Below are positions 55,913 to 64,000 of a stretch of DNA of 64,000 nt, in pieces. The stretch's first letter is position 1, and every line of letters starts with the position of its first letter. A model generated the notes under the pieces. It did not search any database and had not been told where the DNA came from. It saw nothing but the letters and a program-made list of their open reading frames with translations. Origin of the DNA: Amycolatopsis sp. A133 (GTDB lineage Bacteria > Actinomycetota > Actinomycetes > Mycobacteriales > Pseudonocardiaceae); the NCBI RefSeq assembly GCF_031082405.1, contig NZ_JAVHJU010000049.1, positions 38,098-102,097 on the forward strand, given 5' to 3'. The position numbers were made by a program, and so were the translations under genes.

Positions 55913-56908
55913 GTGACGGGGACCGCCGCCCTGGTCACCGTGATCGTGCTGACGCTCGTCTTCGACTACACCAACGGGTTCCACGACGCGGCCAACGCCA
56001 TCGCCAGCGCGGTCTCGACCCGAGCGCTGACCCTGCGCGCGGCGCTCGTGCTGGCGGCGGTGATGAACCTGGCGGGCGCGCTGCTGTCCACCGGCATCGC
56101 CGCGACGGTGGCCAAGGGCATCATCGACGTCCCGGTCGGGCCGGACGCGCTCACCGTGGTCTTCGCCGCGCTGGCCGGGGCCATCACCTGGAACCTGATC
56201 ACCTGGTACTTCGGGCTCCCGTCGTCGTCTTCGCACTCGCTGATCGGCGGGATGGTCGGCGCGGCGCTGGCCGCCGCGAGCACGGTGCACTGGGCGGGGA
56301 TCGCCGAGAAGGTGCTGATCCCGATGGTGGCGTCCCCGCTGATCGGGCTGGCGCTCGGCTACCTCGCGATGGTCGGTGCGCTGTGGCTGCTGCGCCGGGC
56401 GAACCCGCACCGCAGCGGCCGCGTGTTCCGCCGGTTCCAGATCGTCTCGGCGTCGGCGCTCGCGCTCGGCCACGGCCTGCAGGACGCCCAGAAGGGCATG
56501 GGCGTGATCGTGCTGGCGCTGGTGGCGGCCGGGCAGCAGCAGACGTTCTCGGTCCCGATGTGGGTGACACTGGCGTGCGCCGCGGCCTTGTCGCTGGGCA
56601 CCTATTCGGGTGGTCTGCGGATCATGCGGACGCTCGGCAGGCGCGTCTTCCCGCTCGACCCGCCGCACGGGTTCGTCGCGGAATCGGTGGCGTCGTCGGT
56701 GTTGTACGTGACGGCGTTCGCGGTGAAGGCGCCGATCTCGACGACGCACGTGATCACCGCGGCGATCATGGGCGTCGGCGCGACCCGCCGGCTGTCGGCG
56801 GTGCGGTGGGGGATCGCGCGCGACATCGTGCTCGGCTGGGTGCTGACCTTCCCGGCCGCCGCCGCGGTGGCCGCGGCCGTGTACCTGGTGGCCGACCTGC
56901 TCACCTGA
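55913..56908 (+). CDS. Low-affinity inorganic phosphate transporter (Pit family)
   Basis: 331-residue PiT-family symporter with about 10 helices. The duplicated signature is present: DYTNGFHDAANAIASAVST at the start and ASALALGHGLQDAQKGMGVIVL in the second half, plus WYFGLPSSSSHSLIGG and VKAPISTTHVITAAIMGVG. It imports phosphate as metal-phosphate with protons. GTG 55913 follows directly on the DUF47 stop, so they form one operon. No Pho box could be confirmed upstream. Confidence 0.95.
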   Translation: MTGTAALVTVIVLTLVFDYTNGFHDAANAIASAVSTRALTLRAALVLAAVMNLAGALLSTGIAATVAKGIIDVPVGPDALTVVFAALAGAITWNLITWYFGLPSSSSHSLIGGMVGAALAAASTVHWAGIAEKVLIPMVASPLIGLALGYLAMVGALWLLRRANPHRSGRVFRRFQIVSASALALGHGLQDAQKGMGVIVLALVAAGQQQTFSVPMWVTLACAAALSLGTYSGGLRIMRTLGRRVFPLDPPHGFVAESVASSVLYVTAFAVKAPISTTHVITAAIMGVGATRRLSAVRWGIARDIVLGWVLTFPAAAAVAAAVYLVADLLT

Positions 56909-56982
56909 CCGGCGCGGGGTTTGTCCGGCGCCGCCCGCGGGAAGCCGGGGCGGATACAGCCCGCACGCGGAAAGGGAGAGCC

Positions 56983-58167
56983 ATGAAGGCAGTGACCTGG
57001 CACGGCAAACGCGACGTCCGCGTCGACGAGGTGCCGGACCCGAAGATCGAAGAGGGGACCGACGCGGTCATCCGCGTCACCTCGACCGGGATCTGCGGCT
57101 CCGACCTGCACCTGTACGAGGTGCTGGGCGCGTTCATGACCGAGGGCGACATCCTCGGCCACGAGCCGATGGGGATCGTCGAGGAAGTCGGTCCGGCGGT
57201 GCAGAACCTCAAGCCCGGCGACCGCGTGGTCGTCCCGTTCAACATCTCCTGCGGCCACTGCTGGATGTGCGAGCGCGGCCTGCAGTCGCAGTGCGAAACG
57301 ACGCAGGTCAAGGAGCACGGCAAGGGCGCATCGCTGCTCGGCTACACCAAGCTGTACGGCCAGGTCCCCGGCGGCCAGGCCGAATACCTGCGCGTGCCGC
57401 AGGCGCACTACGGCCCGATCAAGGTCCCGGACGGCCCGCCGGACGAGCGGTTCGTCTACCTCTCCGACGTCGTCCCGACTGCCTGGCAGGCCGTCGAGTA
57501 CGCGGACGTCCCGAAGGACGGCACCGTCGTGGTCTTCGGCCTCGGGCCGATCGGGCAGATGTGCTGCCGCATCGCGCGGCACCGCGGCGCCGGCCAGGTG
57601 ATCGGTGTCGACCTGGTGCCCGAGCGCCTCGCCCGGGCCCGCGAGCACGGCGCCACCGCGCTCGACACCCGGGACCACAAGGAGATCGGCGACGCCATCC
57701 GGCAGCTGACGAACGGCCGCGGCGCGGACTCGGTGATCGACGCCGTCGGCATGGAGGCGCACGGCGCCCCGGTCGGCAAGCTGGCGCACACCCTCGTCGG
57801 GCTGCTGCCGCAGCCGCTCGGCGAGAAGATCACCGAGAAGGCCGGGATCGACCGGCTCAGCGTGCTCTACGCCGCCATCGACAGCGTCCGCCGCGGCGGC
57901 ACGATCTCGCTGTCGGGCGTCTACGGCGGGATGGTCGACCCGATGCCGATGATGGAACTGTTCGACAAGCAGATCCAGCTGCGGATGGGCCAGGCCAACG
58001 TCCGGCACTGGCTCGACGCCATCATGCCGGTGCTGACCGGCGATGGCGACCCGCTCGGCGTCGAAGGCTTCGCCACGCACAAGCTGCCGCTGGCCGAGGC
58101 GCCCCGCGCGTACGAGATCTTCCAGAAGAAGCTCGACGGCGCCCAGAAGATCCTGCTGCAGCCGTAA
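56983..58167 (+). CDS. Zinc-dependent alcohol/formaldehyde dehydrogenase-like protein
   Basis: 394-residue medium-chain dehydrogenase. Catalytic zinc ligands lie in STGICGSDLHLYE and ILGHEPMGIVEEVG; the structural zinc loop is NISCGHCWMCERGLQSQCE; the cofactor site is VVVFGLGPIGQMCCRIA with D in GVDLVPE (NAD preference). It resembles the glutathione-independent formaldehyde dehydrogenase branch, with a typical insert around 250-290. GGGAGAG precedes ATG 56983. The physiological alcohol is unknown; it is 74 bases after pit. Confidence 0.9.
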   Translation: MKAVTWHGKRDVRVDEVPDPKIEEGTDAVIRVTSTGICGSDLHLYEVLGAFMTEGDILGHEPMGIVEEVGPAVQNLKPGDRVVVPFNISCGHCWMCERGLQSQCETTQVKEHGKGASLLGYTKLYGQVPGGQAEYLRVPQAHYGPIKVPDGPPDERFVYLSDVVPTAWQAVEYADVPKDGTVVVFGLGPIGQMCCRIARHRGAGQVIGVDLVPERLARAREHGATALDTRDHKEIGDAIRQLTNGRGADSVIDAVGMEAHGAPVGKLAHTLVGLLPQPLGEKITEKAGIDRLSVLYAAIDSVRRGGTISLSGVYGGMVDPMPMMELFDKQIQLRMGQANVRHWLDAIMPVLTGDGDPLGVEGFATHKLPLAEAPRAYEIFQKKLDGAQKILLQP

Positions 58168-58189
58168 CCTTCGGGAGGAAATCGCTTTT

Positions 58190-59106
58190 GTGAGCCGTCA
58201 CCTCGCTGCCGTACGAAATCACCGAGGAAGGCCACGTCCGGATCACGATGTCCGACGGACCGTCCTGTCCGCCCGCATCCGGCGGCCGGTCTCGTCGGAC
58301 ACCGATCCGGTGCCGGCGATCCTCGAATGCATCCCGTACCGCAAGCGGGACCTCACCGCGCCCCGCGACTCGATCCACCACCCCTACCTCGCCGGGCACG
58401 GGTACGCCTGCGTGCGATCGTGATCTCGTCGTTCACCGACGACCGCTTCGCCGACGACATGCACTACATGGGCGGCTGCCTGCTGCCGGACAACGTCGCC
58501 GAGTCCGGCACGATGTTCGCCTACGCCACGCTGCCGCCCGCCCGGCCGTCGTGGGGCAGCGGTGGCGGGACATGTGGCGGGAGCGGCTGGAGAACTGCAG
58601 CCTACGGGCTGCTCAACCTGACCCACCGCGACGGCCACGACGAGCCGTCGCCGATGGAACCCGGGGAACGCTGCGCGGTCGAGCTCGAGCTGAACGCCGT
58701 CGCGCAGGCTTTCCCGGCCGGGCACCGGGTCCGGCTCTCGCTGTCGACGTCGCACTGGCCGCCGACGCCGGGGCTGCTGTCCGTCCACACCGGACACAGT
58801 GTCGTGGAGCTGCCGGTCCGCCCGGTCGGCGAACCGGACGAGCTGCCGGCCCGGCCGTTCGGCGAACCCGCTGGACATCGTGAAGAACGCGGGGACGGTC
58901 CGGTACGACGACCTCGACCTGGAGGTCACCCGGGACTTCCGCGAGCGCTACAGCTGGGTGGCCGACGACTTCTGCTCCCCGGTGGCACGCGGGTGTCCTG
59001 CACCGGCACCGAGTTCGTCATCGACGCGCAGCTCGACGGCTACGACGGGGCGCGGCGGATCGTCTCCCGGAACTGGCACCGGCGGATTCCGCGTGACCTG
59101 GTCTGA
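58190..59106 (+). pseudogene. Degraded CocE/NonD-type (X-Pro dipeptidyl-peptidase-like) hydrolase
   Basis: Pieces of one hydrolase gene lie in order in different frames. Near the start, LPYEITEEGHVRITMSDG and ILECIPYRKRDL; then DDMHYMGGCLLPDNVAESGTMFAY; then the C-terminal jelly-roll part with EPSPMEPGERCAVELELNAV and FPAGHRVRLSLSTSHWPP; finally TGTEFVIDAQLDGYDGARR and a natural stop at 59106. Several frameshifts and deletions (the nucleophile region is gone) leave about 300 of more than 600 expected codons. A GGGAGG ribosome site remains before GTG 58190. No longer functional. Confidence 0.75.
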
Positions 59107-59140
59107 GTTTCGCCAGGACGACACCGGGTAAGCCTTTCGG

Positions 59141-60214
59141 GTGCGCATCGTGATCACCGGGGCGACCGGGAACGTCGGAACGGCACTGCTGGCCGCGCTC
59201 GAACCCGGCCACGACGTGGTCGGGCTGGCGCGGCGGCTGCCCGACACGACGGCCGAACCGTACCGCCGGGCGGGCTGGCGCGCCGTCGACGTCGGCCTCC
59301 CCGGCGCGGAGGAGGAGCTGGCCGGGGTGTTCGCGGGCGCGGACGCCGTCGTGCACCTGGCGTGGGCGATCTCGCCGGTGCGCGGCGACCCGCCGATGTG
59401 GCGCACCAACGACCACGGCACCCGGCACGTGCTCGCCGCGGTTGCGGCCGCCGAAGTGCCGCACGTGGTCGTCGCCTCGTCGGTGGCCGCCTACGGGCCG
59501 GCGCCGCGGTGGGAGAAGGTAGCCGAGGACTGGCCGTCCGACGGCATCGCGGGCAGTGCGTACAGCCGCGGCAAGGCCGCGCTGGAGACCCTGCTCGACC
59601 GGTTCGAGGAAAAGTACCCGCAGGTCCGGGTGGCCCGGATCCGGCCGTGCGCGATCCTGCACCGGCGCGCCGCCGGGGAGTTCGCGCGCTGGCTGCTCGG
59701 CCCGGCGGTGCCCGCCCACCTCGTCGGCGGGAAGCGGCTGCCGGTTCCGCTGTGGACGGATCTGCGCGCGCAGGTGGTGCACACCTCCGACGTCGCCGAC
59801 GCGATCCGCCTGATTCTCGAGGCCGGCTTCACCGGCCCGGTCAACCTCGCCGCCCCGGAAGTGCTCGACGCGGACGCGCTGGCCGGTGTCCTCGGCGGAA
59901 CCCGGCTCCCGGTGCCGAAGCCGGTGGTGCAGGTCGCGGCCCGGGCGGCCTGGCTCGGCGGCATCCTGCCGGCGCACCCCGGCTGGCTCGAACTGGCCGA
60001 CCGCGCGGCGCTCGCGGACACCACGCTGGCGGAGACCGCGCTGGGCTGGCAACCTCGTTATGGCGCCGCGGCCGCGCTCGCCGACTTGGTCGCCGGGCTC
60101 CGGGCCGGCGCGGGGGCGGCGAGCCCGCCCCTGGCCCCGCCGCGCCGCGACGGGGTACTGGCCCGGCTCCGCTCGCTCACCCGGGTCGGACCGAGCCACC
60201 AGTCGCAAGCCTGA
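59141..60214 (+). CDS. NAD-dependent epimerase/dehydratase
   Basis: 357-residue extended SDR. RIVITGATGNVGTALLAAL (cofactor loop), AVVHLAWAISPVRGDP, VASSVAAYGPAP (Ser) and AYSRGKAALETLLD (Tyr-x3-Lys) are in order; ARIRPCAILHRRAAGEF follows. The substrate may be a nucleotide sugar or a lipid alcohol. A proline/alanine-rich tail of about 45 residues is unusual. It is 17 bases before the phytoene-desaturase-like gene, so probably cotranscribed. The start codon is GTG 59141. Confidence 0.85.
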   Translation: MRIVITGATGNVGTALLAALEPGHDVVGLARRLPDTTAEPYRRAGWRAVDVGLPGAEEELAGVFAGADAVVHLAWAISPVRGDPPMWRTNDHGTRHVLAAVAAAEVPHVVVASSVAAYGPAPRWEKVAEDWPSDGIAGSAYSRGKAALETLLDRFEEKYPQVRVARIRPCAILHRRAAGEFARWLLGPAVPAHLVGGKRLPVPLWTDLRAQVVHTSDVADAIRLILEAGFTGPVNLAAPEVLDADALAGVLGGTRLPVPKPVVQVAARAAWLGGILPAHPGWLELADRAALADTTLAETALGWQPRYGAAAALADLVAGLRAGAGAASPPLAPPRRDGVLARLRSLTRVGPSHQSQA

Positions 60215-60231
60215 CCAGCCGGGAGGCCGGA

Positions 60232-61824
60232 GTGAGTACGGAAGCCTTCGACGCGGTGGTGATCGGCGCCGGCCACAACGGCCTGGTCGCGGCGAACCTC
60301 CTGGCCGACGCGGGCTGGTCGGTGCTGGTCCTGGAGGCCACCGAGCACGCGGGGGGTGCGATCCGGACCGCCGAGGTGACCGAGCCGGGCTTCCGCAACG
60401 ACCTCTTCAGCGCGTTCTACCCGATGAGCGCGGTGTCGCCGGTGATCCGGGGCCTGCGGCTGGAGGAGCACGGCCTGCGCTGGCGGCACGCCCCCGACGT
60501 CCTGGCGCACGTGCTGCCGGACGACCGGTGCGCGGTGCTGTCCCGGGACGTCGACCGCACGGCGGCGTCGGCCGACGAGTTCGCCCCGGGCGACGGCGAC
60601 GCGTGGCGGCAGCTGTTCGAGCAGTGGCGGGAGATCCGCGAGCCGTTGCTCGGCGCGTTGTTCACGCCGTTCCCGCCGGTCCGTCCGGCGGTGAAGCTGC
60701 TGCGCCGCACGGGGACCGGCGACGCGCTGCGCCTGGCGCGCATGCTGACGCTGCCGGCGCGCCGGTTCGGCGACGAGCTGTTCGCCGGCGAGGGCGCGAA
60801 GCTGCTCGTGGCGGGGAACGCCGCCCACGCCGACCTTTCCGTGGACAACGCGGCCAGCGCGGTCTTCGGCTGGCTGCTGGCGATGATCGGCCAGGACGAG
60901 GGTTTCCCGGTGCCCGAAGGCGGCGCGGGCGAGCTGGCCGCGGCGCTGGTCCGCCGGCTGGAGTCCCGCGGCGGCGTCGTCCACTGTGGACGACCGGTTC
61001 GCGAGATCCTCATCGGTGGCGGGCGCGCGCTGGGCGTCCGGGACGCCGCCGGCGACCCGGTCCGCGCGCGCAAGGCCGTGCTCGCCGACGTCCCGGCGCC
61101 GATCCTGTACCGCGAACTGGTGGGGGAGGAGCGGCTGCCGCCGCGGCTGGTCGAGGACCTCGGCCGGTTCGAGTGGGACAGCGCGACGGTCAAGGTGGAC
61201 TGGGCCCTGTCCGGCCCGATCCCGTGGACGGCCGAAGCCGCGCGCGGCGCGGGCACGATCCACCTGGGGGCGGACCTGGACGGCCTCTCGGCGTTCGGCG
61301 GCGAGCTCGCCCGGGGGCGCGTTCCGCGCCGTCCGTTCGTGCTGCTGGGTCAGATGACGACGAGCGATCCCACCCGCTCCCCGGCGGGCACGGAGTCGGC
61401 GTGGGCGTACACGCACGTCCCTCGCGGCACGACGGAGAACCGGGCCGCGCTGGAGCGGCGGGGGAAGCGCATCGAGGAGACGGTCGAGGCGCACGCGCCC
61501 GGGTTCACGGGCCTGATCAAGGCCCGCTACCTGCAGGGACCGACGGAGCTGCAGGGCCACAACCCGGGCCTGGTGGGCGGCGCGGTCAACGGCGGCACGA
61601 CGGCGATCCACCAGCAGTTGTTCTTCCGCCCGGTCCCGAGCACGGGCCGCGCGGACACCCCGGTGGACCGGCTGTACCTGGCGGGATCATCGGCCCACCC
61701 GGGCGGCGCGGTCCACGGCGGCCCGGGAGCGAACGCGGCCCGCGCGGCGCTGGCCCGCGCGGGCACGTTCGGCGGCGGCTACGCGGCGGTGATCCGGGCG
61801 GCGCACCGCGCGATCTACGGCTGA
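60232..61824 (+). CDS. Phytoene desaturase-like FAD oxidoreductase
   Basis: 530-residue flavoprotein of the CrtI/NAD(P)-FAD oxidoreductase type. The N-terminal dinucleotide motif AVVIGAGHNGLVAANLLADAGWSVLVLEA and the GGAIRTAEVTEPGFRND segment fit the family, as does LYLAGSSAHPGGAVHGGPGANAARAAL at the C-terminus. PVPEGGAGELAAALVRRLES is the substrate-side helix. It may desaturate or isomerise a terpenoid or lipid; no carotenoid synthase is nearby. GGGAGG (60221-60226) precedes GTG 60232. It probably forms an operon with the preceding epimerase gene. Confidence 0.88.
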   Translation: MSTEAFDAVVIGAGHNGLVAANLLADAGWSVLVLEATEHAGGAIRTAEVTEPGFRNDLFSAFYPMSAVSPVIRGLRLEEHGLRWRHAPDVLAHVLPDDRCAVLSRDVDRTAASADEFAPGDGDAWRQLFEQWREIREPLLGALFTPFPPVRPAVKLLRRTGTGDALRLARMLTLPARRFGDELFAGEGAKLLVAGNAAHADLSVDNAASAVFGWLLAMIGQDEGFPVPEGGAGELAAALVRRLESRGGVVHCGRPVREILIGGGRALGVRDAAGDPVRARKAVLADVPAPILYRELVGEERLPPRLVEDLGRFEWDSATVKVDWALSGPIPWTAEAARGAGTIHLGADLDGLSAFGGELARGRVPRRPFVLLGQMTTSDPTRSPAGTESAWAYTHVPRGTTENRAALERRGKRIEETVEAHAPGFTGLIKARYLQGPTELQGHNPGLVGGAVNGGTTAIHQQLFFRPVPSTGRADTPVDRLYLAGSSAHPGGAVHGGPGANAARAALARAGTFGGGYAAVIRAAHRAIYG

Positions 61825-61861
61825 GCCCGCACGCCGCCCGGCTTCCCCTCGCCCCGCAAGC

Positions 61862-61915
61862 GTCGCGAATGACTCATTCGGGACCTCCGAGGTCGCGAAT
61901 GAGTCATTCGCGACC
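61862..61915. repeat. Two tandem palindromes GTCGCGAATGA-N-TCATTCGCGAC
   Basis: GGTCGCGAATGA (61891-61902) and TCATTCGCGACC (61904-61915) are perfect arms around one base; a second copy at 61862-61884 has one mismatch. They lie between the convergent oxidoreductase and SRPBCC genes and may act as terminators or belong to a dispersed repeat family. Confidence 0.65.
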
Positions 61916-61956
61916 TTCGGGGAGCCCGCGCCGGGAGAGTAGGCCGGCGCGCGGGT

Positions 61957-62424
61957 CTACGGGTTCGGGTGGCCGTGCTGGGCGCGGGCGTGCTTGCCGG
62001 TCGCCAGGTCGGCCAGCCGGGCCAGAGACTCCGTGTTGCGCGGCTTGGCGATGAGCGCCTGCACCGCCTCGGGGAGCACCTTGCCGGGGCCGCGGATGAT
62101 GTGCTCGGTCATCCGGACCAGCGTCTGCCCGTCGCCGTGGGGGACCAGGGTCAGGCCGACCGCGGCGGCGCCCAACGGCCAGCCGCGGGCCTCCAGGGAC
62201 AGCGACAGGCCCGGCTCGACCGCGCGGACCACCGTCACGTCCTGGATGTGCACGGGCCACGGGCCCACGCTGTGGTGGATCCGCGAGCCCACGGCGGGCC
62301 AGTCCTCGTCGACGCCGCGGATGTGCGAGCTGCCGACCACCCAGCCCGCGTAGAGCCAGCCGTCGGCCAGCACGTCGAACACGGCCTGGGGCGGTACGTC
62401 GATCACGCGGCTGACTTCCGGCAC
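61957..62424 (-). CDS. SRPBCC (START-like) family protein
   Basis: 155-residue helix-grip protein: VPEVSRVIDVPPQAVFDVLADGWLYAGWVVGSSHIRGVD is the first strand/helix of polyketide cyclase-like SRPBCC proteins; RIHHSVGPWPVHIQDVTVVRAVEPG, LSLSLEARGWPLGAAAVGLTL and the final helix GPGKVLPEAVQALIAKPRNTESLARLADLA complete the cavity fold. A hydrophobic ligand is expected but unknown. GTG 62424 has GAGGAAGC upstream. It is convergent with the desaturase-like gene and divergent from the BrkB gene. Confidence 0.82.
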   Translation of the reverse strand: MPEVSRVIDVPPQAVFDVLADGWLYAGWVVGSSHIRGVDEDWPAVGSRIHHSVGPWPVHIQDVTVVRAVEPGLSLSLEARGWPLGAAAVGLTLVPHGDGQTLVRMTEHIIRGPGKVLPEAVQALIAKPRNTESLARLADLATGKHARAQHGHPNP

Positions 62425-62507
62425 GGCTTCCTCCTGCTTCCGGTGACGAAACAGGCATACCCACTCCCGGACGGGGTATGCCCGCCGGGAGCGAGCAGGA
62501 GGTGGCG

Positions 62508-63491
62508 ATGGTGGCCAGAAGACAAAAAGCACCCGAAGGACCGGGAGAGCTGTCGAAGCAGTCGTGGGGCGCGGTGCTCAAACGGACGTTCAAGCAGTTC
62601 AACCGGGACAACCTGACCGACTGGGCCGCGGCCCTCACCTACTACGCCGTGCTGTCGCTGTTCCCGGGCATCATCGTGCTGACCGCGATCCTCGGGCTGC
62701 TCGGCCCGGACAAGATCCAGACCGTGATCGACAACATCAACCAGGTGGTGCCGGGTCAGGGCAAGGACATCCTCGTCGGCGCGATCAAGGAACTGACGGG
62801 CTCGCGCAGCCTGGCCGGCCCGCTGGCGATCATCGGCCTGCTCGGCGCGCTGTGGACGGCGTCGGGCTACATCGGCGCGTTCATGCGGGCGTCGAACTCG
62901 ATCTACGGGATGCCGGAGGGCCGCCCGATCTACAAGGTCATCCCACTGCGGGTGGCGCTGACGATCGGCATCGTCGTGCTGCTGGCGCTGTGCGCGCTGG
63001 GCGTGGTCGCGACGGGCTCGGTCGCGCGCCGGCTCGGCGACCTGATCGGGCTCGGCTCGACCGGGGTGCTGGTGTGGGAAATCGCGAAGTGGCCGGTGAT
63101 CGCGGTGCTGGTCAGCGTGGCGTTCGCGCTGCTGTACTGGGTGGGGCCGAACGTCCGGCAGCCGGGCTTCAAGTGGCTGACGCCGGGTGGGCTGCTGGCC
63201 GTGGTGCTGTGGGTGCTGGCATCGGGCGGATTCGCGTTGTACGTCGCGAATTTCGGTTCGTACAACAAGACCTACGGTTCGCTGGCCGGGGTGATCGTGT
63301 TCCTTGTATGGTTGTGGATCTCCAACCTCGCGATCCTGCTAGGGGCGGAGCTGGACGCGGAGCTGGCCCGCGGCCGCACGATCGAGGCGGGCCACGCGGA
63401 CGACCAGGAGGAGCCGTTCCTGCCGCCGCGGGACACGAAGGCGATGGACGACGACGAGGCCGCGGCGGTGGCGGAGTCGGAACGGAAGTGA
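62508..63491 (+). CDS. YihY/BrkB-family membrane protein
   Basis: 327-residue inner-membrane protein with about six helices. DNLTDWAAALTYYAVLSLFPGIIVLTAILGLLG, SGYIGAFMRASNSIYG, LYWVGPNVRQPGFKWLTPGGLLAVVLW and YNKTYGSLAGVIVFLVWLWISNLAILLGAELDAEL are the conserved blocks of the YihY/UPF0761 family. The function is unresolved (not RNase BN). An acidic tail follows. AGGAGG before ATG 62508 sets the start. It is 4 bases before the VOC gene and probably shares its transcript. Confidence 0.92.
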   Translation: MVARRQKAPEGPGELSKQSWGAVLKRTFKQFNRDNLTDWAAALTYYAVLSLFPGIIVLTAILGLLGPDKIQTVIDNINQVVPGQGKDILVGAIKELTGSRSLAGPLAIIGLLGALWTASGYIGAFMRASNSIYGMPEGRPIYKVIPLRVALTIGIVVLLALCALGVVATGSVARRLGDLIGLGSTGVLVWEIAKWPVIAVLVSVAFALLYWVGPNVRQPGFKWLTPGGLLAVVLWVLASGGFALYVANFGSYNKTYGSLAGVIVFLVWLWISNLAILLGAELDAELARGRTIEAGHADDQEEPFLPPRDTKAMDDDEAAAVAESERK

Positions 63492-63495
63492 GCGG

Positions 63496-63876
63496 ATGGC
63501 CTGCCGGATCACCGAACTGGTGCTGGACTGCCACGACCCCGACCGGCTGGCGGAGTTCTGGTGCGCGGTCCTCGGCTACGAGGTGATCGGCCACGAGCCC
63601 GACGGCTTGGCCTTGGGTCCGGCGGGCGCTCGCTCCGGCGAGGGCCCGCCGACGCTGATACTGGCCCAGACGGACCACCCCCGCGGCGGCAAGCTCCCCC
63701 TGCACATCGACGTGAGCCCGGCGGGCGCCGACCAGGAGACGGAACTGGCCAGGCTGAAGGCCCTGGGCGCCCGCCCGGCGGACGTGGGCCAGACGGGCGA
63801 GGAGTCGTGGGTGGTGCTGCAGGACCCGGAGGGCAACGAGTTCTGCCTGCTGCGCGAGGACGTTGGCCCGGCCTGA
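63496..63876 (+). CDS. VOC superfamily (glyoxalase-like) protein
   Basis: 126-residue VOC protein: ACRITELVLDCHDPDRLAEFWCAVLGYEVIG, a middle strand KLPLHIDVSPAGADQETEL and the closing SWVVLQDPEGNEFCLLRED, the same Glyoxalase_6 type as the gene at 33052. It lies 4 bases after the BrkB gene. Enzymatic activity is not established; metal ligand residues (His of LHID, Glu of NEFC) are present. A palindrome follows the gene. Confidence 0.88.
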   Translation: MACRITELVLDCHDPDRLAEFWCAVLGYEVIGHEPDGLALGPAGARSGEGPPTLILAQTDHPRGGKLPLHIDVSPAGADQETELARLKALGARPADVGQTGEESWVVLQDPEGNEFCLLREDVGPA

Positions 63877-63896
63877 GCAGGGTCGGCGAGATGCGC

Positions 63897-63942
63897 CCCA
63901 ATGTGGCGTTGGTTGCGTTGGATGCACCGAACGCCACTTGGG
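63897..63942. repeat. Imperfect palindromic repeat near the window end
   Basis: CCCAATGTGGCGTT (63897-63910) and AACGCCACTTGGG (63930-63942) pair apart from one bulged T around a 19-base loop, 20 bases after the VOC gene. It could be a terminator or part of a dispersed repeat; the last 58 bases hold nothing further. Confidence 0.5.
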
Positions 63943-64000
63943 TTCTTGGGGTGGTTGCAACATCGTGTGGTTGGAGGGTGTTGTGGCTGGTCGGGTGGGT

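Noticed and set aside
53033..56749. Open minus-strand frame of 1238 codons
   Set aside because: Only its 3' part (to ATG 54241) is the GT4 gene; the rest is Arg/Asp/Gly-rich noise antisense to DUF47 and pit and in another frame of the second GT gene.

Overview
This is a GC-rich, gene-dense actinobacterial chromosome segment, about 70% G+C by eye, with frequent GTG starts, GTGA/ATGA overlaps and Tat or lipoprotein exports. DUF2795-, DUF4383- and DUF6292-like proteins, an actinobacterial AsnC/APC/aminotransferase unit and dispersed palindromes suggest a Pseudonocardiaceae-type actinomycete, most likely near Amycolatopsis. That placement is inference; no rRNA, tRNA, CRISPR array, transposase or phage gene was seen.

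Layout. 0-8.3 kb: a secreted GH28 enzyme, an MFS exporter, an acetaldehyde dehydrogenase/4-hydroxy-2-oxovalerate aldolase pair, a lipoprotein, and a divergent FAD monooxygenase/TetR pair with a shared operator. 8.3-13.9 kb: a ChW-repeat secreted protein, a LysE-type exporter, then a minus-strand run of L,D-transpeptidase, PrmC-like methyltransferase and a five-gene, fully overlapping alkylation-repair operon (sigma factor, alkyltransferase, 2OG-Fe(II) oxygenase, unknown 130-aa protein, second alkyltransferase). 13.9-20 kb: APC permease, AsnC regulator and class-III aminotransferase sharing repeated operator-like motifs; then P450, unknown protein and an atypical LuxR-type response regulator. 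20-24.5 kb: a prodomain-less S53 peptidase, a subtilase-like protein with no catalytic domain, and a GntR/FadR regulator beside a wrecked dapA-like gene. 24.5-36.3 kb: a Ser/Thr kinase with an external cellulose-binding-type domain, HNH protein, secreted esterase, htpG, secreted GH76, and small conserved proteins, with a degraded ppx/gppA gene.

36.3-55.2 kb is the most distinctive region: a surface-glycan locus. It combines heptose-pathway enzymes (GmhA-like isomerase, HldE-like kinase/nucleotidyltransferase, a GmhB-like phosphatase fused to a GT2 glycosyltransferase), UDP-glucose dehydrogenase and UDP-glucuronate decarboxylase (UDP-xylose supply), a carbamoyltransferase, a pyruvyltransferase-like protein, two GT9, two further GT2 and two GT4 glycosyltransferases. 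Seven of these genes form one tightly packed operon. An aldehyde dehydrogenase/FUSC-like membrane protein pair interrupts the locus. The likely product is a carbamoylated, heptose- and xylose-containing glycan or glycolipid; this is inference.

55.2-64 kb: a DUF47/Pit phosphate uptake pair, a zinc alcohol dehydrogenase, a frameshifted CocE/NonD hydrolase, an NAD epimerase and phytoene-desaturase-like oxidoreductase pair, SRPBCC and BrkB/YihY proteins, and a VOC protein. Three degraded genes and several near-perfect palindromes show ongoing local gene loss and a dispersed hairpin family. The only gene-free stretches above 300 bases are the three pseudogene tracts (24188-24483, 35480-36045, 58168-59140).
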